NCBI GenBank assembly: GCA_026018925.1
Contig: JAKSZU010000008.1
Location: 4,764,415-4,828,414 of the forward strand
DNA from: Tupaia tana
Lineage: Eukaryota > Chordata > Mammalia > Scandentia > Tupaiidae
DNA: 64,000 bases
Direction: 5' to 3'
The stretch's first letter is position 1. Every line of letters starts with the position of its first letter. Below, one piece after another: positions 11,236 to 21,949 of this stretch. Position numbers and translations under genes: made by a program. A model generated the notes under the pieces. That model had not been told where the DNA came from, ran no database searches, and worked only from the letters and a program-made list of their open reading frames with translations.

Positions 11236-11717
11236 ATGCTATATTTAAAATGCTTATGGAAAAATACCTATCTTTATGGTAATCTGTAAAGAAATTACTA
11301 GGTTTGCATGAAAGGAATAGACAAGTGAAAGGTGTATGTTGTAGTAAAGAGTGAGAGTCTGTCTCTGATGTTTGACCGCTGGCCTTCTGAAGCCCCAGCC
11401 TTTGTCTCCTGTTCAAGTCCCATGTGTGGACCAGCTGGTAAGAGAGGCCGTGTGTGTGCCTTCGCCTTTGCTATCTGCAGGACATCTGAATCTCCGGCAC
11501 AGGGGCATTTCCCATCTGCCCGTTAGCACCACAGAGCCCAGCCAGCCTGAACCAGCCTGTCTGCCCCATTCTCTCTAGGAGTCCCTTGTGTGAAAAATCA
11601 CTGCAAAACATTATTTTTTAATGTACTTCAGATTTCAGGTTATCAAAGTGAAAATCTTTAAAGTATATTATGATCCTTAAGGATGATAGAGAACTTAATA
11701 ACTTAAATCCGATTAGA
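11236..11717. other. Unassigned sequence
   Basis: It includes a GC-richer stretch at 11,365-11,580 open in two overlapping frames on the plus strand. Neither frame looks like a known protein and no splice context is convincing. Confidence 0.4.
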
Positions 11718-11718
11718 G

Positions 11719-11905
11719 GGACCAGCAGGTGGCATGGTGGTTGAAAGGCTGGACTCCCACGTGCCGACCATGATTCAAGTCCTGGACCTGGCTGCTTGTG
11801 TTCTCACTCTTCCCACCCCCACTGTCTCTCTCTGGTGAGTGTGCATGACCTGTAGCAAATTAAAAAATAATAATGATAAATAAAACTAAAATAAAAAAGT
11901 ATTTT
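11719..11905 (+). mobile_element. tRNA-derived SINE-B (short family)
   Basis: The tRNA-like head GGGACCAGCAGGTGGCATGGTGG with B box GATTCAAGTCC passes directly into a CT-rich tract and an AAATTAAAAAATAATAATG-type tail. It lacks the long body of SINE-A. A remnant GTGAGTGTGCATGACCTGTAGC motif suggests it came from a SINE-A by internal deletion. Confidence 0.85.
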
Positions 11906-12233
11906 TTAGAAAAATCCTATTAGAACAAACTCTCATACTTGCATAGAACCGGAATGAAGGAATGGCGGTCAGCTTAACATGAGTCAGAAAAGGAGAAATA
12001 AAAGAAACCACGACAGAGGAGGAATGGAATTAGAAAGCCTGCTAAAGAAGAAAAATATCTGAGCACAAAATATGGCAGAAACTGCTATGCTTTTCTCTGA
12101 CATCCTTAACCCAAGAATCTGTCATTTTCTCCCCAGGACAAAATGCCTTGTAGAAAATACTGCCCAACACTATAACGTGCACTAGTGGTGACGGATCTGG
12201 TGCTGAAAGAGTTAAGTTAGAAATAGCACTTTG
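11906..12233. other. Unassigned sequence
   Basis: No element or coding frame is recognised. Confidence 0.4.
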
Positions 12234-12235
12234 GG

Positions 12236-12489
12236 GGACCAGCAGTTAGCGTAATGGCTATGTCGCTGGACTCCGATGTAGTTGACCGTGGTTCGCATCC
12301 CAGACCCAGTGGCTAAAATCTCACGCCGGGCACTTGTGCGTGCGTGCCCAAGATCCCGAGAGGAGAATGGAGGAGAAGGGATTGTGGCATGGCCATCCCC
12401 CCTGGGGGGTGATTTCTCGCTTTCTGTCTCTCTCTGTCTGTCTGGCGAGCGCATGCGCCCTATTGAAGAAAAAATAACCTCTCTAAAAA
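12236..12489 (+). mobile_element. tRNA-derived SINE-A, young-looking
   Basis: It is close to the family's apparent consensus, with both pol III boxes and an A-tail. The target-site duplication AGAAATAGCACTTTGG flanks it at 12,220 and 12,490. Confidence 0.93.
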
Positions 12490-12524
12490 AAGAAATAGCA
12501 CTTTGGTTTATTTCTCTTAGCACT

Positions 12525-12790
12525 ATCTCTTTTAGGTCTCAAATGACAGGTATTTTCCCTTTTTTACGACTGAATAGTATTTCATTGTGTATGTATACTG
12601 CATTTATTTGTCCACTTACCGGTTGATGGGCATTTGGTTGGTTCCGTATCTTAGCTTTTGTGAATAGCTGCAATAACGTGGAAGTGCAGCGACCTCACCA
12701 TGTCGATTTCCTGCCCTTTGGATACATGCCGAGCAGTGGGATTACTGTATCGTAAGACAGTTCCGGTTTGACAGACACCGCCTGCCCTCC
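12525..12790 (-). mobile_element. LINE-1 fragment, antisense
   Basis: In + orientation it reads like the reverse complement of the ORF2 C-terminal end: a segment around AATAGTATTTCATTGTG, then CCGGTTGATGGGCATTTGG, CTTTTGTGAATAGCTGC and GGATACATGCCGAGCAGTGGG. It is short and diverged. Confidence 0.75.
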
Positions 12791-13059
12791 CCTGACAAAT
12801 ACCGTATGTTCTCGAGGACCCACGAGCTGAGGCTAACGATCACTTGCACAGAAGCAGGGAGTTTAATGATGGATACCAGAACCTGGAAAAGGAAGGGGTG
12901 GGGGAATGCAGCGAGCAGGTGCCAGAGTGCATGTGAACATGTAGAAGTGGCTGTAGGATATTACGACATAGCCGAGCAAAGAGTGTTAGTGACACCAATA
13001 TTTATCTCCAAGTCAGTGCACCAACATTCAAATGCACACGACAGAGAGTAAAGGTCAGT

Positions 13060-13175
13060 GTTGGAGATGGGAGGTCTATTAATTTCCTGGATTTGATCAT
13101 TACAGTTATATAAATATATTGAAAAATCACACTATACCCCACAAAGTTGCACAATTTATATGTAAATTAGAAATG
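13060..13175 (+). mobile_element. LINE-1 3' end fragment, sense
   Basis: CTGGATTTGATCATTACAG with ATCACACTATACCCCACAAA is typical of L1M 3' UTR ends. Confidence 0.6.
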
Positions 13176-13655
13176 TAGCAAAAATTATTTCAAAGAAGAA
13201 ATAGAACTTCGGTAAGTTCATATTTTATAAAACAGATTTAACTCCACTGGCGTGGAACTCTGTCTTTCTGTCATCCCTACTGCCATCCCCACCTGACTAG
13301 CCATTGTCTAAGGCAGAAGTGATATAGGCAAATTAAGCAGGTATTTTGCATTTTTGAGGTTGAGAGCCACATTTGAGGAGGGTAAAAAAGTAGCCCCAAG
13401 AAGCAGCTACAGCAGCCTGAATGGTGGCATGGACGGTCACTGTCCCATTACATAGGAGACAGGGAGTCCCCATTTAATGAGGCATTCTAGACAGTTTTCT
13501 GCTCTGTGCAGTCAAATATAACAAATCAGTCATCTATGTCAGTGAAAACATACTAAATGTACTTTTTAAAAGGGACAATAGAATAGGTTACAAACCAAAC
13601 CAACCAACCAGCCAACAGGACAACAAATTCAACCATATGCTGATTAAGAGAAGCG
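13176..13655. other. Unassigned sequence
   Basis: No gene or element is recognised. Confidence 0.4.
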
Positions 13656-13657
13656 TA

Positions 13658-13855
13658 CCCGGGATTGGGAGGTGGTGTGGTGGATGAGGGCGTGGGACTT
13701 CCACATGGCGGACTGCGATTTGAGTCCCGGACCTGGCAGCTTTCTCTCTGTTTCTCTCTCTCTCTCTCTCATTCTGTCCCTCTCTGGTCAAATTAAAATA
13801 AACAAATAAATAAAGTTAAATAAAATAATTCTTTGAAAAAAAAGAGAGAGAGAGA
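13658..13855 (+). mobile_element. tRNA-derived SINE-B
   Basis: The head includes GGGAGGTGGTGTGGTGGATGA with B box GATTTGAGTCCC. It is followed by a (TC)n tract and AAATTAAAATAAACAAATAA, then AAGTTAAATAAAATAATTC, the hallmark tail of the short family. Confidence 0.88.
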
Positions 13856-14280
13856 GCCAAACCTAATATTTAAGCACAAGAAAGTATTGAAAATAAATGT
13901 GTGAGCAATGATACGTCCTACGTTCTTCCGGGTATCTCCCACTGGCTCTTTTAGATCCCTTTTCTGCCGTAATCCACCCTGTTCTGTGCCCCAGAGGCTG
14001 ACCTTCCTACCTCTCCGACTAGGTTCTGCTGCTCTCTGAAGTGGGCCTATTCGCAGTGGAGAGTTCAGTGGTGGAAGAGATGAAGCTCTGCTGGGGTACT
14101 AGACTTGCTGCCTTAGTTATAACTCCTGAATGCCTTTCATAGACTTAATGAAATTATCATTAACCAACAAAAACTAATTCCATAGTGTTCCTGAACACAT
14201 TTATCACAGATGGTTAGTGTTGACATGCTGTTTATTCAAGGACAAAGATGCACAGCAGCACACACAGAGCATGGAAATTT
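13856..14280. other. Unassigned sequence
   Basis: No element or coding frame is recognised. Confidence 0.4.
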
Positions 14281-14299
14281 AACTCTAAGAAACTATTCT

Positions 14300-15035
14300 A
14301 CCATAACTATATTTTTTTAATTTTAAGATAATCGTAGATTCACATACAGTGGTAAGAAATAAGTGGTCCCTTATAGTATTCACTGAGTTTATTAAAATAA
14401 TCACATCTTGATGAATCATAATAGAATAACACCACAATCAGGAAATCGGCACTGAAGCAGTCTCCCAGTATAACTTAGATTTCAGCATTTTTACAAGCTC
14501 TGTGTGTGTGTGTGTGTGTGTGTGTTCTGAGGTCTAGGGCATGTTAACACGTTTAGGTTTGTATTCTCCTGTGTTGCCCAGTGACCAGTGCCACCTCCCT
14601 TCCTCCCCTGTCCCTTTCTTACTTCTGCAATCACTGACTTGTTTTTCGTGCTTATAATTTTACCATTGCAGCAATGTGATAGGAACGGAAACACGCAGTA
14701 TACAGCCTTTCAGACTGGCCTTCACCGGCCATTTTCCCTTGAGTTCCATGCAGGTTTTCCCATGTACCAATAATTTATGTTTATTGATGTGTAGTGCCCG
14801 CAGTGTTACTGTGCCACAACGTAACTCCTCACTGGTTCCAGGACACTTGGAGTTTTGTCTTCGCTTCGACTGTTACAACTACAACTGTGACGTAGTGGTT
14901 TTCATTTCCCTCGGGTAAATATCCGAAAGTTCAATGTATGGATGTACTGTGGTGAATTCATCCTTCCTCCTATGACAGGTTTCCAGATTACTTGTAGATT
15001 TTTCTATTGCAAACATTTTTCCCTATGAACATTTT
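14300..15035 (-). mobile_element. L1-like (L1M/HAL1) 3' fragment, antisense
   Basis: The + strand text (AATCGTAGATTCACATACAG, CACCACAATCAGGAAATCGG, TTTTCATTTCCCTCGGGTAA) has the order of antisense ORF2-end and 3' UTR sequence of old L1s. A (TG)n tract lies at 14,503-14,525. The subfamily cannot be set by eye. Confidence 0.6.
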
Positions 15036-15039
15036 TTTT

Positions 15040-15285
15040 TAAATTCACCAGAGGACATGTGAGCTCACCAGAGAGAGACAGAGAGAGACAGAGAGAGAGA
15101 GAAAGCGATAAATCACTCCCACGGGGGATGGCCATGGCTGTACCTCAATCCCTTCTCTTCCGTTTCTTCTTCCTTTCAGGAATCTGGGCACACACGTGCT
15201 GGATATGTATTTTAAGTCGCGGGTCCAGGACCCAAACTGCACAGTCGGCCATGCGATGTCACCACCCGCTGGCCCGTGGTTTTTC
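15040..15285 (-). mobile_element. tRNA-derived SINE-A, minus strand
   Basis: GAGGACATGTGAGCTCACC, a (GAGAGACA)n tract, AATCACTCCCACGGGGGATGG, CTTCTCTTCCGTTTC and a reversed head ending CACCCGCTGGCCC. It lies in an antisense L1-like region. Confidence 0.82.
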
Positions 15286-15517
15286 TGTGTCTCCCTGGCT
15301 CGCTCGCTCTCTCTCTTCTTATCTTTAAAATTGACTTCTGAGTGTGAAGCTTCCATAATCAAAGACGTTGCGGCTGTGGTTGTGATTTCCATTCTTCTTC
15401 TACTTTTATGGTATCTATTTTGTTTTTCCCTTTTTTTTTTTTCACTTACTTGAGCTCTTTTGATACATGTATTTATTTTTGAATACTAAAGATTCAGAAG
15501 TCCTGGGGTGAGGGCCT

Positions 15518-16204
15518 GTGCCTCGGGAGGAAATGAGCACCTGCCTCCGCCAGGAAGCCGCGGCCGGCATCGCAGGCGGAGCTTTCCCATCAGCTCCCCT
15601 GCCGCTGTCAGTGCAGAGAGGTGCAGTCCAGGCTGCGAAGACGCGTGAAGCCTGGCTTTGGATTATCTGTTCTCAGGGGGATATTTTTCTATTCCTCGTA
15701 CAGGAGCAAGTGGAAATCATGCAAGTTCCATCGCAGTCCCCCAGCAACAGAGCGAACCTTTTAAAATTTATGAATTTCGGCCCGGCCTGGCCGCACCATG
15801 GAAACGGACTGAACTGCGTGCTGGAAGGCGCACGACTGCCTGCAGGTTCGGATCCCTGCGTCAGCTTGAACACACTCCTGGCACGTGCTCATGTGCCCAG
15901 CTTCCTGGTGTGCTGGAGGGCCTGGGCAGAGGGGGAGGCCGAAGGGACCCCACCCCAGGTGCTTCCCTCTCTCCTTACGAGTGCATATACTGTCGTGAAA
16001 CAAACTTTAAATGTAAATATATATATTTTAAAATGTATGAATGAACTCAGCAAATCCTTATTAAATATCTGTCCGCCATCTCTCAGAACCCAGCAGCCAC
16101 TATTCCGAGTGTGCAGATGCATTGGTGCGCACAGCAGAGAACGGCCCCTGCGCTGTGGAGGTGACTCTGCCACACGAGAGACAAAAGTGAAGCCAAAGTT
16201 ATGA
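15518..16204 (+). other. 228-codon open frame of unknown status, judged not a gene
   Basis: The frame is open for 228 codons, but the opposite strand and the other plus frame are also open across much of it. The region 15,775-15,990 looks like an old tRNA-type SINE. No known domain, signal peptide or low-complexity protein signature is seen. It is recorded because it is the longest open frame outside the provirus and the minisatellites. Confidence 0.3.
15775..15992 (+). mobile_element. Old tRNA-derived SINE (third family, SINE-C)
   Basis: A tRNA-like head (CCGGCCTGGCCGCACCATGG) and a B box CAGGTTCGGATCCC precede a segment resembling GTGCCCAGCTTCCTGG and a CT-rich end. Confidence 0.5.
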
Positions 16205-16384
16205 CCGGGAGCGGCTGAAGAAGCTACTGAAGAAGCGGTGGCGGGACGGGGAGGGAGGTGCCCAGGAGCCGTGTGTCTTTGTCACCATCTTCCCATGCAT
16301 CATTTTTCCTGCCACGGCAGGCACTGAACAGACTTCTCTGCAGTTTAAGATTGCATCGTGTTGTTTTACGGCTCCGTGCTCACT

Positions 16385-16512
16385 GCGTGCTCATTTTCTG
16401 CATGCTTTGTCTTTGAGTCCTCAGAACAATCTGAGAAGTCATTAGTGGTATTGGTGGCAAGGCCAATTTTTCAGGGTCGAAAAGGCTGAGCTACAAAGAT
16501 AGACATAACCAT
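16385..16512 (-). mobile_element. MIR fragment
   Basis: TTTGAGTCCTCAGAACAATCTGAG, shown here in part, followed by the CCAATTTTTCAGGGTCG segment and AAAGGCTGAGCTACAAAGA, matches the reverse of the MIR core (…CTCACAACAACC…CCCATTTTACAG…GAAACTGAGG…). It is ancient and diverged. Confidence 0.55.
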
Positions 16513-17100
16513 CCCAGGACACTGTGAGTTGTACAGCAGAACACCACATCATTCTACACTCAGCAATGAGATGTGCTGTTTTTCTCTAACTATACAATCC
16601 ACCGTCTGGCCTCTTTGGAGATGCCAGACTTCAAGGATATTGACTGATTGTTTTCATTTCTCTCTTGTTCTCAGTGATTGGCTGACTTCTTTTTCTCTTT
16701 GTCCCCACCGTCTCCGTTTTATCCTGCTACAGGTCTGCTTGGCCCAGCAGAGGAGGGCAGGGGTAGAGGCGGGGAAGTGGCTACAGAAACCTCTAGGACC
16801 ATGTCATCCCTGCTCCGCGATCCCTGAGCAAAAGTGCTTCTGCTGGCTGTGTGCTGCTGTCTCCCAGTGAGTCACAGGACACCCATGGACACGTAATTAC
16901 CACAAGCTAATGAGGTGTGATTATTGGAAGCCCTATCAGAGTCAGATAAGGTGAACAAGGACAGTTTTCCCATAGAAAGCTGAAAGTACTGCAGAGCCCA
17001 CATTAGACAGCTACCCTGGAGGTGAGCACAGTCTGAAAGTCTTAGTAAGAGATACGAGAGTGAAAAACAAAAACACACTCTGTCCCCAGAAAATGTGGCT
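16513..17100. other. Unassigned sequence
   Basis: An open frame at 16,529-16,870 has no recognisable domain. Nothing else is identified. Confidence 0.4.
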
Positions 17101-17108
17101 TCTGCTTA

Positions 17109-17113
17109 CAGGG

Positions 17114-17147
<34 letters not shown>
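17109..17147 (+). repeat. Poly(A) tract
   Basis: A near-pure run of A about 36 bases long. No obvious retroelement body lies immediately upstream. Confidence 0.9.
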
Positions 17148-17149
<2 letters not shown>

Positions 17150-17369
17150 ATGGTTTTGCTTTAAACGGTTAATGTAATGTTGAAATTTTTATTTCCTTTT
17201 TAAGAACTGCAGTGAATGTCTTCAGACCCTTCATGGACCCACAAACTCAATCAAACCATTTTCAAATAGAGGCAACCTGAAGTAGATCCTTGCTGTTCAA
17301 ATGGTCTTTAACTAGCAGCATCGTTAGAAATGGAACTCATTAGAAATGCAGGAACTTGGCTCAAATGCT

Positions 17370-17582
17370 GCTCTGTGAGGCGAGGTTCACATGAGAAGGT
17401 CCCGAGCTGGTGTCCGGGGCCTCCCTGCATGCACCAGGCACACAGGCCTGCGATGTGACTGGCTGAGGCTGTGCCGGGAGTCGGGGGTGGGGTGGGGGGG
17501 TGGGGGGTGGGGAATGGCAGCATGGGGACTCTGTTGGAGGGATCTTTCTCTTTCTCTTGGAAGAAATAAATTAATTAACATA
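17370..17582 (+). mobile_element. Probable SINE-C
   Basis: A GGGTGGGG-rich tract, GGAATGGCAGCATGGGGACT, a TCTCTTTCTC tract and GAAATAAATTAATTAACA parallel the clearer copy at 47,700. The tRNA-like head is hard to define. Overlapping open frames on both strands are artefacts of this element. Confidence 0.45.
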
Positions 17583-18740
17583 AGAAGAAAAGAAACACAG
17601 ATATCAAATCTATGAGTATCAACTTTGAGTTGAGACAACTGGGAGACACAGTCTCTGGAGTAGATTAATGGGATTCTTCTCCAGACTTAAATACTTACAA
17701 TCCAGACATGGCGATTCCCTTCAACTCTACTTGAGTTGTGTTATCTTTAATGGGGATGAGGCTGCTTAATACAAAGCATTTTAGTGTTAAGACATAAAAT
17801 CTCTACAATGTACTTACCACAGTACCTGTGGCATTCAGGTATTTAGTAGAGATGTCTGTTATTATTACTCAATCCTCAGATTTAAGTCAGTGTGCTCCTA
17901 ACTTCTGCCAGTGGAGTGAACATTCAGGTGAAAAAACCATGGCATAAAAAAAGTGAGTATGGGCATGGTTTTTAGTTTTCCGAATGAAGTGAAAATTATT
18001 CTCTTTGATTATTTCAGTTTTTGACTTTTAATTAGTAGTGCAGTTACTAATTATCACCATTTTGTTTATATAAAAACTCAACAGATGTAGAAAATTGCAT
18101 AACTTACAATAATTTATAAAATGCTATTTTTCATAAATATTTAACAGTGATAATAAGACCAATTATAAATTTTAAAAAAATGTTATACTTTCCTCAGAAT
18201 TAGCACCAGTATGAATAACCAGGAAGCGTAAATATGTTTCTATATTTAAAACACTGCTAAGAATAGCAAGCAAGGATATGGTGGGGAATGTTGCTTTGAC
18301 TATAAAATAACATAGGCCCAGATGCGGGGCCAGAGGGTCGCAGCGGGGCGCAGAGCTGCAGGCCTTGTGGAAGGAAGATGGGGGTGCGCAGGTGTGCCGA
18401 GGTCCTGGCCGGCCTGCAGGAAGAGGCTGTGGCAGGAGATTCTGTGGAGGGTGCTTATTTCCCTCCCCGATTTCTTCTATAAAATATACTTCAAGGAAAA
18501 AGAATGTAAATAATCTAGCTTTGTGACTATGAGGCAGAGAATAGGAGTATCGTTAAATATGCGAGGAGATCTCAGGAGCCATGGAGCGAGCAGTGTAAGT
18601 GCAGGGTCTCCAGTCAGACAGGCTTTGCACCTGCTACAACACGAGGTCTCACTGAAAGACTCCATCAGCATCAGGAAGGTTTAAGCAGGACCTTGGTTAA
18701 GAAGCCACCTGAGGATTTGTTTACTGCAACTTCAAATCCA
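17583..18740. other. Unassigned sequence
   Basis: Mostly AT-rich non-coding sequence. A GC-rich patch at 18,316-18,450 may be a diverged SINE but lacks clear boxes. Confidence 0.4.
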
Positions 18741-18748
18741 ACCCCGTG

Positions 18749-19027
18749 AGGAACCAGCAGTTAGTGTAATGGCTATGTCGCTGGACTCCCACGTAGTCGA
18801 CCGCGGTTCACGTCTCGGACCCGGTGGCTTACAACTCACGCCGGGCGCGTGTGCGTGTGTGCCCAAGATCCCGAGAGGAGAATGGAGGAGAAGGGATTGC
18901 GGCGTGACCATCCCCCCTGGGGGGTGATTTCTCGCTTTCTGTCTCTATGTCTCTCTCTGTCTGTCTGGCGAGCGCACGCGCCCTATAGCGAAAAAACCTC
19001 TCAAAAAAAAAAAAAAAAAAAAAAAAA
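18749..19027 (+). mobile_element. tRNA-derived SINE-A, young copy
   Basis: It is near consensus with a long uninterrupted A-tail. The 13-bp target-site duplication ATCCAACCCCGTG is identical at 18,736-18,748 and 19,028-19,040. The clean tail and perfect duplication indicate a recent insertion. Confidence 0.96.
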
Positions 19028-19040
19028 ATCCAACCCCGTG

Positions 19041-19560
19041 GTGCAGCTCAGACGCACGACGACGCTCTAATGAACGCGAACGCATTTCTAGCTCTCCTTG
19101 AGGCTGTGCTCGCGTTTGGAGTCTGGGAGAAGCACAGAGAGAAATGAATAATCATTGTAACGCCAGACACTGACGAGGACCCTAAGCAGGTAACAGGTGG
19201 TCGCAGAACAGCAAGGCCCAGAGGAGGGAGAGGGTATTGGTGTCCAAGGTTTCTTGTGTAATTTTTAGGGCTGGGAAGATGGGAACGTTTCCAGCAAGTG
19301 AAAATACAGGGGAAAATTCCTCAGACCAAGGGAAACGCACGTGCAAATGCTGTGAGTTAGGAACAACTTCCATGTCCTTGGGAAACAAAACAAAGGAAGC
19401 CATTTCTTGCAGCTGGAGCCTCTCGGGGACAGAGGCCATCACAGGGCCCCTTGAACTCAGGCCTAGCTGGGTGTAGTGGTAAGTGCTTGGAAGTCTTGCA
19501 CTAAGGCAATAGTGGAAGGCTTAAAAGAATCTTCTGTTACTAAGAAACACGTGTTTCAGA
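19041..19560. other. Unassigned sequence
   Basis: Overlapping open frames on both strands at 19,182-19,476 show no recognisable domain. I see nothing else. Confidence 0.4.
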
Positions 19561-19564
19561 TTCT

Positions 19565-19806
19565 TTTTTTCTTTTGACATAGGATGAAACCAAAGCCAAA
19601 GAGAGAAAGAGAGAGAGAGGGGAAAATGAGACATCATCCCCCAGCGGTGACAGTCCCTTCTCTTCCGTTCTCCTCTCCGGATTTTGGCCACACACACACA
19701 AGTGCCTAATGTATTTTTCATGTCACCAGGTCTAGGGCTGCAAGACTGAAGAGCTGGTCCTGTGGAATCCCGTTGCCTTAACCACCACACCACCTGCTGG
19801 CCCCAA
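19565..19806 (-). mobile_element. tRNA-derived SINE-A, minus strand, old
   Basis: GGAAAATGAGACATCATCCCC, CTTCTCTTCCGTTCTCCTC, a reversed B box and a head ending CCACCTGCTGGCCCC. Confidence 0.85.
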
Positions 19807-20230
19807 ATATAATTTTTTAAAATACACACTAGAAATATATGTCCAGATAAATCTCTAAATTTTAAACTCAAAACGTCTAAGTTCCCTAAATAAATGCCAA
19901 ATTAAAGTATACAAACTTACTTTTCAATGTGACTGTATTTTTATGATTTTCCTTAATTCTGAAGGGCAGGCTTTATATTGGAACAATATTCTTTTGAAGA
20001 CTATACCTTCCAAAAATATAAAAATTTCTTCTTAGTCTTAGAAAAGATGCTTAATATTTGAATATAATGAATTTCACACTACACAATAAACTTGGCTGAA
20101 AATCAGAATTATTAAATATGAAAAACCTGTGTATAAGTTATTGATAACGTGTAATTATTGAAAATTAAAATATGTCATATGTTTCTTAGAGAATGTAAAA
20201 TAATCAATAAACAAAACGTGAACAACCTAT
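19807..20230. other. AT-rich unassigned sequence
   Basis: No element or coding frame is recognised. Confidence 0.45.
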
Positions 20231-20239
20231 AGGTTTAAA

Positions 20240-20397
20240 GTTTTTTACTTCTATGAGAAGGAGAAAGAGAGACAGGGCCCTGATGCCGCCCAGCTCGGGG
20301 ACACCTGCTGCTGCATTCAGGGAGGACATTGGAACCCCCCACGCGGGTCAGCCTCACAGAGCACCGTGTGTTACCACTCTACCACTGCCCGGCCCCT
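20240..20397 (-). mobile_element. tRNA-like SINE fragment, minus strand
   Basis: A GAGAAAGAGAGACAGGG tract is followed by a reversed head-like segment ending CTACCACTGCCCGGCCCC. It does not match SINE-A closely. Confidence 0.5.
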
Positions 20398-20458
20398 TAT
20401 GTCATGTACTTCTGAAGATTGCTACAAGAGTGGATTTCACATGTTCTTATCTCTATCT

Positions 20459-20499
20459 CACACACACACACACACACACACATACACACACACACAGGG
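20459..20499 (+). repeat. (CA)n microsatellite
   Basis: About 20 CA units with one CATA interruption. Confidence 0.92.
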
Positions 20500-20589
20500 A
20501 TAGATGAGGAAATGCATATGTCAATTGGTTTCAGCGAGCTATTATACAATGTATACATATTTTAAAGTAACATGTTGTATATGACACAT

Positions 20590-20900
20590 ATATACAACTC
20601 CTGAGAAGGAATGAGTTCTAGCTTTCATGTGATGAGGTTAGTTCCTCCGATAGCATGCTGTTATAAAAGTAAGATGGCTGTTCCATGTCTTCTCTCTCTC
20701 TCTCTCTCTCTCTCTCCCCTTGCTTGGTAACCTTTCCACTGTTCTCTACCATGCTGTGATGCAGCAGAAGCTGGCTAGATGCCAGTTTCATGCTCTGGAC
20801 TTCTCAGCCAGTAGAATTGTGAACCAAATAAACCTCTATTCTTTAGAAATCATCCCATCTCAGGTATTTTTAGCAACACAATAACAAACTAAGAAAAGTA
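20590..20900 (+). mobile_element. MaLR-type LTR fragment
   Basis: A GGAATGAGTTCTAGC segment and TATAAAAGTAAGATGGCTG precede a (TC)n tract at about 20,690-20,716. CCATGCTGTGATGCAGCAG and GAATTGTGAACCAAATAAACC follow, then an ATCCCATCTCAGG segment and a terminal segment running from TTAGCAACACAATAACA to ACTAAGAA. This is the characteristic MaLR 3' half with its polyadenylation region. Confidence 0.82.
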
Positions 20901-21860
20901 TCCACTAAAAGCTTCTAAATCTAGGGAGTTCTTCTAGTTGCTAAATATCTTAAAACTTGAAACATAGCTATTGGAGGGGGGAATACTGTCTTTTTATGTG
21001 GTGGAGGCTGGATGATAGGGCCACAGAAATCAAAATGGCAATCGTGCATCAACCTATGGCTTTCTGAGGCCAGCTTCTACCATCGTGATCATTTGTCTTG
21101 TGTTTCATTGCTGCTTTTCCACTTGGCCCAGTGGAAACCTTTACACTCAAGGGATCATATACAGGAGTCAGAACACAGTGAGCATCACTATGAAGAACTC
21201 CTGTTGGCACGTAGGCAGTGAGATCTGGTGGACTGAGGATCATGCCCTAAAGAGAGTACTGCATAGCTCTGTAACTTACTAGGTAGTCTTTTTAGCTTGT
21301 AACCAATCTACAAATTTGGCCTGTTGCTTTCCCAGAGCCTGTTGCAGGGGAAGAATGGCATGTAGGTCTTAGATAATCTTAGAATAAATTGATTTCTTCT
21401 GCTTTACATGACAGACCTTCACACTCTACCTAGCTGAACTAATATGTAATTCTACCTAATTCTTCATATGATTTACGCGATCTATCCTTGCATTCATTGA
21501 ACACTCCTTCTCAGCACTTACCACACATGCTGATCACTCATTCCTGTCCCTGGACACCTGGCTAGAATGTACTTTAGAATTTCAAGTGAAGTTGAGGAGG
21601 TTTAAAGGATAGTGATAGGAATCAACAATTCCCTAGCAGATTTATGAAGGTGTTGGATGTATTAAAATTTTCTTTTATGTGTTCGTTTTATAGTTCAAAC
21701 CTAGATGAAGTACATTTACCAAACAATTTCTGTTACTTTATATGGCCAAAGGGGATAAAATTAATCATGAATATGTTTATAAGAAAAGAATGGCTTAATT
21801 GTTTTATTCTCTCTTTTACATAAATGAAGCATAATATATACAATAAAATGTGTATCATAA
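20901..21860. other. Unassigned sequence
   Basis: Overlapping short open frames at 21,012-21,282 have no recognisable domain. No repeat is recognised. Confidence 0.4.
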
Positions 21861-21863
21861 CTA

Positions 21864-21943
21864 TTAGGTTGTTCAGGAAGTCATAATGTATTTTTCTATG
21901 TTTTTCTATCTAAAAATGCATCATGGCCTTCCTGACAACTCAA
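21864..21943 (+). mobile_element. 80-bp palindromic mariner-like MITE
   Basis: The ends are inverted repeats: TTAGGTTGTTCAGGAAG at the left and the near reverse complement CTTCCTGACAACTCAA at the right, with pairing continuing inward through about 35 bases per arm to a short loop rich in TTTTTCTATG. TA flanks both ends, as expected of Tc1/mariner insertion. The length equals that of the primate MADE1 element, but the interior differs. Transcribed, it would fold into a hairpin. Confidence 0.8.
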
Positions 21944-21949
21944 TATATA

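Noticed and set aside
15518..16204. 228-codon plus-strand open frame as a host gene
   Set aside because: It overlaps an old SINE, competing frames are open on both strands, and no domain or splice context is visible.
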